A stretch of 64,000 nt of DNA from Propionigenium maris DSM 9537. GTDB taxonomy: Bacteria > Fusobacteriota > Fusobacteriia > Fusobacteriales > Fusobacteriaceae. Position numbers and translations under genes: made by a program. The notes under the pieces were generated by a model. The model saw only the letters and a program-made list of their open reading frames with translations. It did not search any database and had not been told where the DNA came from. This document shows, in pieces, positions 24,660-32,541 of the stretch. The first letter of the stretch is position 1. Each line of letters opens with the position of its first letter. The stretch covers positions 111,293-175,292 of the forward strand of contig NZ_BSDY01000009.1 of the NCBI RefSeq assembly GCF_027925155.1, in the 5' to 3' direction.

Positions 24660-24899
24660 ATGGCTTTTTACACCTTTGAATATACCCTGCCAAGGGGCTA
24701 TTATCTAAAAGTTATCGATCACTATGAAGATACTAATCTGACCAGGGCTTATCTCTACAGGGGAAGGCGCTACCTGCAAAAGCTTATAAATGTAACTGAG
24801 TTTGAGGAAAACACTCCCAAGCTGGAGATTATAGCAAAATCTATTGAATTTATAGAACAGTTGGAAGAACAGATGAATTCCAGAATCGAGGTAAGATAA
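24660..24899 (+). CDS. Small hypothetical protein, tandem paralogue C (79 aa)
   Basis: MAFYTFEYTLPRGYYLKVID is followed by HYEDTNLTRAYLYRGRR and a helical C-terminal third (EIIAKSIEFIEQLEEQ). The downstream gene repeats the same order of elements. Predicted beta-beta-alpha fold, cytosolic; no known family. AGAGGAGGATTGAA precedes the ATG. The stop is one base before the next ATG, which indicates translational coupling. Confidence 0.7.
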   Translation: MAFYTFEYTLPRGYYLKVIDHYEDTNLTRAYLYRGRRYLQKLINVTEFEENTPKLEIIAKSIEFIEQLEEQMNSRIEVR

Positions 24900-24900
24900 T

Positions 24901-25215
24901 ATGAGTGGATATAGCTTTTCATACAAGATATATAAGAAGTATATTGTAGATATTCTAGAGCACTATGAGGAGACAGATTATACCAGAGTCTTTATCTACA
25001 GAAAAAATGTCATCGGAAGGGATCTCATCGAGATAATGGACTTTCCCACCCATACTGAAAAGTCGGTGATCCTTGATGCTGCATCGAAATTTATAAATGA
25101 ACTGGAAAAACTCATCTCCCCAGCCAGGTTCTCTCAAAAATTCGGCAAAAAAAGAAGGGGAACCTCCAGTAAGACCCCAGAAAAAACTTCTGAAAAATCC
25201 ATAGAGGATCTATAA
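24901..25215 (+). CDS. Small hypothetical protein, tandem paralogue D (104 aa)
   Basis: Aligned with paralogue C: SFSYKIYKKYIVDILEHYEETDYTRVFIYR matches its first two thirds, and DAASKFINELEKL its helix. It then has an extra basic, Ser/Thr/Lys-rich tail of about 25 residues (KKRRGTSSKTPEKTSEKS). The two genes are separated by a single base, so they are cotranslated and may form a heteromer (inference). Terminator follows. Confidence 0.7.
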   Translation: MSGYSFSYKIYKKYIVDILEHYEETDYTRVFIYRKNVIGRDLIEIMDFPTHTEKSVILDAASKFINELEKLISPARFSQKFGKKRRGTSSKTPEKTSEKSIEDL

Positions 25216-25218
25216 TAA

Positions 25219-25254
25219 AAAAAGACCTTCCTACGAAAAGAAGGTCTTTTTTTA
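25219..25254. terminator. Bidirectional terminator
   Basis: AAGACCTTC pairs with GAAGGTCTT, flanked by A- and T-runs, between the small-protein pair and the EamA gene. Confidence 0.85.
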
Positions 25255-25255
25255 A

Positions 25256-26194
25256 TTAAGCGGCTTTTACCTCCAGCTCCTGGGACTGATTCTTACTCAG
25301 TCTGTAGATGGAACCTATCATGAGAAATACACTGATCCACTGAATAGGACTCAGTACACTTCCGTTGAACACATAGTCGAAGATTATACTGGAGATTGGG
25401 AAGGCCAGCTCACATATAGTTGCAACATTGGCCTTTATATATCTAAGTCCATAGTAGTAGAGGAGAATAGCCCCGCTTCCACTTGTAAGACCTATTATAA
25501 GGAATATCGCCCACTGTTCCCTTCCTACACTGGTAAGCTCTCCCAGGCTTCCTGTGTAGACAGAGATAAAGAGCATTATAGTAGTTGTAAAGGTGTATCT
25601 CAGATAAACAGCAGTCCTAAACGCAGCATTTCTTAAGGCTCTCTTCCCAAAGACAGTACCGCTTCCAAAGGAAAAAGCTGCAAACATAGAAAGCATACAG
25701 GCCTTGAGCAGATTTCCATTATTTATAACCACTGGAAGGTTGAACTCAAAGGTTAAAAAATATCCTCCTACCAGGGCCAGTAACGCCCATCCAATGAAAT
25801 TCTTCCCCACTCTTTCTCCAAGTATGACCCTCGAAAGAAGTATTGCAAATACTGGCTGAAGCTTCTGAAGAAGGGTAACTATAGTCAGGTGGTGAAAATC
25901 CATCAGAAACAGTGCTTTAACAATTGAAAGGGTTCCCAGTGCTCCCCCAAAGAGTGCTACCAGAAAGAAGTAGAAAAGATCGCTCTTGGGAAGCTTTCTG
26001 GCATTTTCTATCTCTGTCCTTCCAAATAACAGACTCATCCCCAGGAATGGTATGAAGTGAACCATAAATACCACAAAGGGAACCTTAAAGTGAAAGAGTC
26101 TAGGAATAAGAGCCACTCCCTCTAATCCCCAGAGGGCAGCAGCCATACATACAAATGTAGCTCCCTTCATCTCCTTGCTTTTAAATATATCCAT
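25256..26194 (-). CDS. EamA/DMT transporter, probable riboflavin importer (312 aa)
   Basis: Ten hydrophobic helices in two EamA halves are visible (for example KGATFVCMAAALWGLEGV and later ILLSRVILGERVG... GWALLALVGGYFL). DMT-superfamily proteins move metabolites across the inner membrane. Upstream lies a complete FMN riboswitch with terminator, which normally controls riboflavin synthesis or uptake genes; RibN riboflavin transporters belong to this superfamily. The role as riboflavin importer is therefore inferred from regulation. The ATG at 26194 follows GGAGGTAAAG; an ATG further out would overlap the riboswitch terminator. Confidence 0.85.
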   Translation of the reverse strand: MDIFKSKEMKGATFVCMAAALWGLEGVALIPRLFHFKVPFVVFMVHFIPFLGMSLLFGRTEIENARKLPKSDLFYFFLVALFGGALGTLSIVKALFLMDFHHLTIVTLLQKLQPVFAILLSRVILGERVGKNFIGWALLALVGGYFLTFEFNLPVVINNGNLLKACMLSMFAAFSFGSGTVFGKRALRNAAFRTAVYLRYTFTTTIMLFISVYTGSLGELTSVGREQWAIFLIIGLTSGSGAILLYYYGLRYIKANVATICELAFPISSIIFDYVFNGSVLSPIQWISVFLMIGSIYRLSKNQSQELEVKAA

Positions 26195-26218
26195 CTTTAC
26201 CTCCAATAATTTTGTAAT

Positions 26219-26240
26219 AAAAAAGCCCTCATAGGGGCCC
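26219..26240 (-). terminator. Riboswitch expression-platform terminator
   Basis: On the minus strand GCCCCTATGAGGGC forms a 5-bp stem with wobble, followed by six T, between the FMN aptamer and the EamA gene. It would form on FMN binding and stop transcription. Confidence 0.75.
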
Positions 26241-26275
26241 AAAAAACAAGTAATCAAAGTAAAGATTCAATTCAT

Positions 26276-26391
26276 TGTCTCTATCTCATCCAGACTATCA
26301 CTGTCGGTTCTGGAATTTCACCAGATCAGGAGAAGAATCTCCTCACGGACTATCACCGTCGGTGGGGAATTACACCCCGCCCCTAAAGACA
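26276..26391 (-). promoter_or_regulatory. FMN riboswitch (RFN element)
   Basis: On the minus strand the conserved RFN segments appear in order: AGGGGCGGGGTGTAATTCCC, CACCGACGGTGATAGTCC, GATCTGGTGAAATTCC, AGAACCGACAGTGATAGTCT and GGATGAGATAGAGACA. The terminal P1 helix is TGTCT/AGACA. The aptamer senses flavin mononucleotide. Confidence 0.95.
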
Positions 26392-26483
26392 TCTATTTTT
26401 TCTCAATTATATCACTCCTATAGTTCTTTGTCAAAGCTAAAAGACAGCTAAGGTGCATAGTTGCTAACCTCAACTGTCATTTC

Positions 26484-27470
26484 CTACCAGATATACTGTA
26501 TTCCTATGAGGGCCACAAAGTAGATCCCTGAGCTCGAGTCCGACTGAAACTCATCCTCAAACTTTGCATACCTGTATCCTGGGAGACCCAGCTCACCAAA
26601 GATTCGCAGGTCTGGAAGTATCTCCCTGTTATAGAGAAGATAGGGATATAGAGTAAGCTCCATAGTATAGTCTGCTGGGGTACCGCCTGAATACTTATCT
26701 GTGTCTATACCAGCCTCTATAGCAAAGGCCCAGCTCCTTGTAAGTTCATGTGTCCACCTGGTATAACTTTCAAGACCCAGTAGGTGGGTTCCGTTATATC
26801 CTCCATAGTCATAGTACTCATTGTATAAGGTGTTGAAGGTCTGGAACCCATATCCCCAATTGGTTGCAGATATCAGGTTGGCTTCCAGGGAGTATCCGTC
26901 ATCCCCTGTGGTGAATACCTTGGCTCCCCAGAAATCAAATCCCCAGTAGGTTCCTCCCCTACCTATGTCTGCATTGGTTCTTATCCTGTACCTGAGTGCC
27001 AGCTCACTCTTTTCATAGTTTCCTCCGGCACTGCTGGGAATATCCAGCTGATCATACTCCCACATAAATCCAAGATCTGTGCTCCATACCCTGTTAAAAA
27101 CCTCATGCTTCCCCATGTTTCTCACAAAGCCCGTAAGGTTATCCCAGCCAGTGAGGTTTCTTTCTCCATTTCCCAGATCTCTGTCATAGTAGAACTCCCT
27201 CTCTATGTCGTACTCAAAGTCCCACTTCTCATTTAGTGAAAGGTAACCCTCAGCGAGCTTCCACTCTATGAGGGAGTAGTCGTCATTATACTCATACCTT
27301 CCATAGTGCTTTATACTATTTTGCTCTGGGACCTCCTCATAGAAGTTCAGAACCTCTATCCCCCTGGTTTTCCCCACCACAGTTCTTTTCTGAAAATCCT
27401 CATAGTCCCTCGAATATATCACAGTTGAAAGAAGAAGCATCGTCATCAGTATTCTTAATCGCCTATTCAC
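26484..27470 (-). CDS. Outer-membrane beta-barrel protein of the Pel operon (328 aa)
   Basis: A signal peptide (MNRRLRILMTMLLLSTVIYS) is followed by a Tyr/Trp-rich sequence with alternating polar and aromatic residues and a terminal ...IGIQYIW, typical of an outer-membrane barrel. The GTG start overlaps the end of pelG by 8 bp, so it is the last gene of the operon and coupled to pelG. In Gram-negative Pel systems export needs PelB (barrel plus TPR domain); this protein is a barrel alone and may do that job (inference). No PelC-like lipoprotein is adjacent. Not recognisably homologous to PelB. Confidence 0.75.
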   Translation of the reverse strand: MNRRLRILMTMLLLSTVIYSRDYEDFQKRTVVGKTRGIEVLNFYEEVPEQNSIKHYGRYEYNDDYSLIEWKLAEGYLSLNEKWDFEYDIEREFYYDRDLGNGERNLTGWDNLTGFVRNMGKHEVFNRVWSTDLGFMWEYDQLDIPSSAGGNYEKSELALRYRIRTNADIGRGGTYWGFDFWGAKVFTTGDDGYSLEANLISATNWGYGFQTFNTLYNEYYDYGGYNGTHLLGLESYTRWTHELTRSWAFAIEAGIDTDKYSGGTPADYTMELTLYPYLLYNREILPDLRIFGELGLPGYRYAKFEDEFQSDSSSGIYFVALIGIQYIW

Positions 27471-30192
27471 CTATGTATACCCCCTCTCTGTTAAATCCCT
27501 CTCTGTCCAAACCATCTATCGTATAACCCCTTCTGTCATACTTACTTCCTGTTTCCAGATTATTTCCCTCTATATCCCACTCAGCACTTTCTGCAGCAGA
27601 TAATGAATTTACTGAATTCTCGGTGGTATTTTCTCTTCTTCCACTTCTGTCTAGGCCATCCCTGTCGTATCCCTCTCTGTTGTACTTGGTTTTAGTTTCA
27701 ATATTTATTCCTGCCCTGTTGAAACCATACTCATCATACCTTGTGTGGGTACCTTTATGGTTTCCCCTCACATCGAAACCATAGAAGTCATACTTTTCAC
27801 CGGTGAACTTAAAGATCCCCCTCCTGTTCCATCCAGATCTGCTGTAACCCTCCCTGTCATACCCATATTTATTGTAACCATCGTTATTGTAGCCATCCCT
27901 ATCATAGCCCCTTCTGTCATAGCCTTCCCTGTTATACCCCTCAGCACTATATCCAGAAACATCATAGTAATCCTGAGTTTTCTCATTTAAGCCGTAGTAG
28001 GTCCAGCTACCTTCATTGTACTCCCTTCCAGTTACTCGATGAATTCCCTCTACACTCCAGCCCCTTTCATCGAACCTGGTTCCAGTGACTTTGTTATATC
28101 CCTCTGCATCAAAGCCCCTTTCATCATATCTGCTCTGGGTCTGTATATTTAATCCATTTACATCAAATCCCCTAAGGTTGGTCTTACCACCGGTTTCCCT
28201 GGAGATTCCATCTCTGCTCCATCCCTTCCTGTTATAGCCTTCAGAGTCGTATCCCATGGGGTCATAACCAGCAGAATCGTAACCAACCACATCATAACCA
28301 TCTCTGTCATAGTAACCCTGAGTTTCCTTATTTAAACCATAGTAGGTCCACCCCTCCCCGTTGTACTCTGTTCCTGTATCTCTGTGGATCCCCAACTGGT
28401 CAAATCCATCCCTATCAAATCTATCGCCACTCTCTGAATAAATTCCATCTACATCAAAACCTCTCTCATCGGTATTTAAGCCTGTGTTCCCATGGGTTCC
28501 TCCTGCATCAAACCCAAGGTAGTCATAAGAGGAATCCGTGTATCTATTCCATCCATAGGTATCAAATCCCCTTCTGCTTATTCCTTCTGAACTATAGCCG
28601 ACTACACTATAACCCTCCTCATCATAGAGGGACATGGTATGCCAGTTATGTCTTGTTACACTGTTAAAACCATCCTCAGCGTACCGGGTACATCCCGATA
28701 GTATTCCCGTGATAATAATTACCAGAAGAATGGGAATATATCCCTTTCTGTTAAAAAAGGCTTCCAATTTGCTTAATCCCGCTGACCCAATATGCTTGAT
28801 GAAGTTCTGCCTGTAAAATGTGGTGTAGTTAAGGTTTTCAAAGGCTCGCAGCAAAAGTCCCCTGGCCACTATAAGGGTCAGAAATGAAGCTAAGAAAAAC
28901 CCTATTCCTGTATATTCCTCCCCCTTAAGGGTGAAGAAAAATGTAAATACAGAGTTAGTCAGAAAGAATAGCACGCTTATCAAAAGGGCTTCCATCCTGG
29001 CATCCAGATAAAGGAATACAGTTATAAAGATTGAGATAAAAACCGTACAGAAGGCTGCAAATATAAATATTCTAAAGAGCTCCAACAGATATAGATCCAT
29101 CTCAAAGTAATGAAATATTGTCTTTGCCATAAGAGCAAAGGAGAGACATATGAAAAATTGAAACTCCATGCAGTAGAATATCTCCCTCTTTAAAATGAAC
29201 ATCATATTTTCCAAGCTCCTGTTTATCTCATCCATAGTCCCCTTATATGAAATATGTGCATAATAGGTCTTATAGTCTGGAAAAAATTTAGTTTCTAAAA
29301 ATACAATGAAATAAACCATACTGGGTATAGTTATAAAAAAAGCATAGAAGAGAGCTACCTCATAGAATGGGGCTGTCCTGAATGTACTTGATATTATATA
29401 GCTGTCCCCTATAAACCAATTTATAAAGATATGTACCCATACTCCCAGGGTATAAAATAAACCTGTAAAAAACAGTGAGGTATACCCCTTGAGATACCTC
29501 AAAAATGCAAACTCACTGCTCTCCCTCTCCTTGAATGTAGAGAGAAGGTGATAGGATAACATCAAAAATGTCAGAAACATTCCCACTGTATATGCAAGAA
29601 GAAGGTTTGTTGAAGGAATATTATCGGTTACCCTTATGGGCATCCTTCCCAGAAATACTCCCAGAAGAACAGCTAGAGTATTCCCCGCTATATAGGAGTA
29701 GGCAACAAACCGGTAGTTTTTAAGCACACTGACAAAACTCATACATATCCATGACGCCCCTAGAAGGGTAAATAGTGTTGTCGCTACTCCCTTGTAAAAT
29801 AAGTTTAGGGGAGAGGACTGAAAGTAAAACTTAGCTACCAGGAAGGAAACTATTATCACCAGCTTCATTATCCCTATATAGGCTCCCCTCAGTTCATGGG
29901 TCTTTTTCTCATATATACAGTCGGAGATATACCTTGTGACTATATACTGCCATGGGCTCACAAGGATCTGGGAAAAGATAAAGGAGTAAACCACAGTAGC
30001 CATAAAAAGTATCCTTTCACTTCTGAGAACAATATATCCCTTGGCTATAAACAGCATCAGATTAAGACTGATTGCAGTTATTATCCAAGGGCCCACACTT
30101 ATCAGTGTGGAATAAGCTATTGCTTTTAGATCTCCAAAGGTACTTTCACTCTCTGAAAACATCTTTCTAAGTTCAAATCCTATTCCTGCCAT
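27463..30192 (-). CDS. pelG: PelG-like membrane protein fused to aromatic-Gly repeats (909 aa)
   Basis: Residues 1-460 are PelG: the canonical start MAGIGFELRKMF, about 12 membrane helices, and the end ...NYTTFYRQN. PelG is thought to carry Pel polymer across the inner membrane with PelD/PelE/PelF. Uniquely, it continues through a further hydrophobic helix ending in a lipobox-like ILSGC (Cys501) into about 400 residues of short repeats of the form [YFWIL][DNS]xxG, many as GYDRDGYNNDGYNKYGYD. The usual PelG is about 455 residues. The repeats would be outside the inner membrane, and LspA-like cleavage at Cys501 could release a lipoprotein (inference). ATG overlaps pelF by 13 bp. Confidence 0.88.
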   Translation of the reverse strand: MAGIGFELRKMFSESESTFGDLKAIAYSTLISVGPWIITAISLNLMLFIAKGYIVLRSERILFMATVVYSFIFSQILVSPWQYIVTRYISDCIYEKKTHELRGAYIGIMKLVIIVSFLVAKFYFQSSPLNLFYKGVATTLFTLLGASWICMSFVSVLKNYRFVAYSYIAGNTLAVLLGVFLGRMPIRVTDNIPSTNLLLAYTVGMFLTFLMLSYHLLSTFKERESSEFAFLRYLKGYTSLFFTGLFYTLGVWVHIFINWFIGDSYIISSTFRTAPFYEVALFYAFFITIPSMVYFIVFLETKFFPDYKTYYAHISYKGTMDEINRSLENMMFILKREIFYCMEFQFFICLSFALMAKTIFHYFEMDLYLLELFRIFIFAAFCTVFISIFITVFLYLDARMEALLISVLFFLTNSVFTFFFTLKGEEYTGIGFFLASFLTLIVARGLLLRAFENLNYTTFYRQNFIKHIGSAGLSKLEAFFNRKGYIPILLVIIITGILSGCTRYAEDGFNSVTRHNWHTMSLYDEEGYSVVGYSSEGISRRGFDTYGWNRYTDSSYDYLGFDAGGTHGNTGLNTDERGFDVDGIYSESGDRFDRDGFDQLGIHRDTGTEYNGEGWTYYGLNKETQGYYDRDGYDVVGYDSAGYDPMGYDSEGYNRKGWSRDGISRETGGKTNLRGFDVNGLNIQTQSRYDERGFDAEGYNKVTGTRFDERGWSVEGIHRVTGREYNEGSWTYYGLNEKTQDYYDVSGYSAEGYNREGYDRRGYDRDGYNNDGYNKYGYDREGYSRSGWNRRGIFKFTGEKYDFYGFDVRGNHKGTHTRYDEYGFNRAGINIETKTKYNREGYDRDGLDRSGRRENTTENSVNSLSAAESAEWDIEGNNLETGSKYDRRGYTIDGLDREGFNREGVYIGE

Positions 30193-31613
30193 GTGTCCTC
30201 ACCCAGCCTCTCATAGATCCTCTTATACCTGTTTACACTTTTTTCCCGAGGGTAGTGTGCTTTAACGATCTTTCTTCCGTTTTCCCCCAGTATCCTTAAT
30301 CTGTCCCTATTTTGGTAAAGTTTTACAATCGCTTCAGCAAAGGTCGTATACGATGTTGGCGGGACTACTATCCCCGCTTCACCTATCTTCCTTTTTTCAG
30401 TAAGTATCTCCCTGCAGTTCCCCACATCTGTTGCTATCACAGGAATACCTGCGGCCAGCCCCTCAAGGATACATAGAGGCTGCCCCTCTGAGATAGAAGT
30501 CAAAAGGAGAAGGTCCAAGAAGGAGTAGTAGTTATCTACATCTGCCTCCCCTGTAAACTCCACATAATCCTCCATTCCCAGCCCTCTTACAAGGAGCATA
30601 CACTCCCTGTAGTAATCTTTATTTTCATCTGTGGGACCAATGAGATAAAATCTTGCATTATGAACCTTTCTCTTGGCTACCTTTATAGCCTTTAGCATCA
30701 TCTTTACATCCTTTATGGGAACAACCCTCAGCACTGCTCCCACATTAAACCCCACTCTCTCCTCCCGTTTTATCCTTTCAAACCTTCTAATATCCACACC
30801 ATTGGGAATAACCTCACACTTCTCTGGAAGGGCTCCAAACTCTATCTGAAATCTTTTATTATAGTCAAAGAGCGAGATTACATTATGAGAATAATAATAT
30901 GCCACCCTGGAAAGGTAGTAAAAGAACTCTACCCATATCTCCTTGAAGTCCTTTTCTATCCACGGGGCATTGAGGATCTCCTCCTCCCTCTCCCTTGGAT
31001 ATATTCCGTGTTCTGTAAGGATAACCTTCCCCATCCCCCTGTATCCTGCCACAGAAGCTATGAATCCAGCATATCCTGTGGCCACTGAATGATAGATCTC
31101 TGCCTCTGGTATCTCTATCTCCATCAGGGCAAAAAGATTTAAAAATATATTACGGTAGGTCCAGTAAAATATATTATAGTTCGTATTTTCATACCCTTTT
31201 TTATAGTGGTTCTCAAGAGCCTTCCAAAATAACTTACTAGCAACAATTTCAAAGGGATTTCCAAAGCCTTCCCCTACAACTCTATCCATAATCTCAAGGG
31301 ATCTTCTGGGATCTATACTCTTAAAATCCATCGCCTCCTCTATCTCATCCTCCCAGGCCTCCCTCTTAGAAAGGTTATTTCTCATAATCCTCATAGAGGA
31401 TGCGTCCATCTGAGGATTTAACAGGATATTCTTTACCTCTACTACATTTTTAGGAAGCTCATACCTCCTAACTGCAAACTCTTCCTTGGGTATAAGACAA
31501 AGTAGAGTAAACTCATGCTCCCCGTTGGTCCTTATAAAATCATCCACCCATGAGGAAACTCCTCCTACAACATAGGGATAGGCCCCTTCACAGATCATAC
31601 ACACCTTAGCCAT
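30180..31613 (-). CDS. pelF: PelF glycosyltransferase (477 aa)
   Basis: A GT4-type glycosyltransferase. The N-terminus KVCMICEGAYPYVVGGVSSW is the hallmark of PelF, and the EX7E motif with SEGQPLCILEGLAAG lies in the C-terminal lobe. PelF polymerises the galactosamine-rich Pel chain in the cytosol from UDP-hexosamines. Length is normal (about 500). The ATG at 31613 starts with the conserved block; one 7 codons upstream is less likely. It starts one base past the pelE stop. Confidence 0.95.
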   Translation of the reverse strand: MAKVCMICEGAYPYVVGGVSSWVDDFIRTNGEHEFTLLCLIPKEEFAVRRYELPKNVVEVKNILLNPQMDASSMRIMRNNLSKREAWEDEIEEAMDFKSIDPRRSLEIMDRVVGEGFGNPFEIVASKLFWKALENHYKKGYENTNYNIFYWTYRNIFLNLFALMEIEIPEAEIYHSVATGYAGFIASVAGYRGMGKVILTEHGIYPREREEEILNAPWIEKDFKEIWVEFFYYLSRVAYYYSHNVISLFDYNKRFQIEFGALPEKCEVIPNGVDIRRFERIKREERVGFNVGAVLRVVPIKDVKMMLKAIKVAKRKVHNARFYLIGPTDENKDYYRECMLLVRGLGMEDYVEFTGEADVDNYYSFLDLLLLTSISEGQPLCILEGLAAGIPVIATDVGNCREILTEKRKIGEAGIVVPPTSYTTFAEAIVKLYQNRDRLRILGENGRKIVKAHYPREKSVNRYKRIYERLGEDTWQE

Positions 31614-31614
31614 C

Positions 31615-32541
31615 TTAGGCCACCCCCTCTCCATACTGAAGAAGCCCCTGAGATATCTCCTCTGCTTCCTCTGGAAATTTATTTTTTAGCTCCAAAACTC
31701 TTCCATAGTGATTTCTTTCATGGTAAAACCTCATTGCAAACTCAATTATTTCAAGGGAAGGGTCTGCATCAAGTAACCTTTCCACCTTTACCTGGCATGC
31801 CTCTAACCTGAAGGTGTCCTTTAACAGGTTCAGTTCCTCCAGAAGAAACTTCCCCTCTGAAAATTTTTCTAAGAGTTCCAGTGCCCCCTCCTGGTAGAAC
31901 TTTAATATCTCTCCCTCTAAAAGTCCCGACCTGATATACTTCATATAGGAGTGAAAGACCTCTTCAAACTTCCCTTCCATTTCTCCCAGAAATATCTCCT
32001 CTTGAAGGGTCTCATCTATTCTATTTAGCTCTGTGGCAGCATAGTGAATAACATCTATGTCCTCATCTAGAAGAGCCTTCTTCAGCACCTCTACCTTAAA
32101 GGACAGTTCCGGGGGATTGAAGCTCATAAGAAACTTCTTCTTCTCCCTGGAACTCCCTGTGTAGAGCCTGTCGTAGGCACCTATCATTCCCAGCTCTGCT
32201 GACACATCTATATACTCAAGCTCCCTTCTGCCCTTAATATAGTTCCTAAGCTCCAACGTTTCCTCTACCTCGCTGTAGTGGCTTTCCCTTTCTGGAAGGA
32301 TATCCAGAAAAAACAGCCCGCTAAACCCTACCCCTGGAAAGAGTATTATAAGTACATCAAAATAATTTATATCCCTTTTAAAGAATATCTCATTTATAAT
32401 CCAAAATCCTCCTGTGAGTATCAGGTGATATACCCAAAAAGCCTTTAAGGGCATATCACGATAGTAGGCAACCTTTAATATGAGGTAGATATCCATAATA
32501 ACTATTACTGCCAAGATTATTTTATACATTGTCCTTTTCAT
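31615..32541 (-). CDS. pelE: PelE-like inner-membrane protein (308 aa)
   Basis: Three N-terminal hydrophobic helices (about residues 5-105) are followed by a cytosolic helical-repeat region containing DEDIDVIHYAATELNRID, characteristic of PelE. PelE joins PelD and PelG in the inner-membrane synthase. Its start overlaps the stop of the deacetylase gene by one base (TAATG), so translation is coupled. Identification rests on context plus the local motif. Confidence 0.85.
   Translation of the reverse strand: MKRTMYKIILAVIVIMDIYLILKVAYYRDMPLKAFWVYHLILTGGFWIINEIFFKRDINYFDVLIILFPGVGFSGLFFLDILPERESHYSEVEETLELRNYIKGRRELEYIDVSAELGMIGAYDRLYTGSSREKKKFLMSFNPPELSFKVEVLKKALLDEDIDVIHYAATELNRIDETLQEEIFLGEMEGKFEEVFHSYMKYIRSGLLEGEILKFYQEGALELLEKFSEGKFLLEELNLLKDTFRLEACQVKVERLLDADPSLEIIEFAMRFYHERNHYGRVLELKNKFPEEAEEISQGLLQYGEGVA

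Noticed and set aside
27745..28640. Repeated short DNA motifs in the 3' part of pelG, like a CRISPR or minisatellite
   Set aside because: The repeats are in frame, degenerate at codon level, and give a regular protein pattern; there are no spacers of constant length.
28650..28760. PelG and the repeat protein as two separate genes
   Set aside because: The frame runs through without a stop, and the only internal start candidates (a TTG at the lipoprotein-like segment) have no convincing ribosome site. Fusion is the simpler reading, though a second start cannot be fully excluded.
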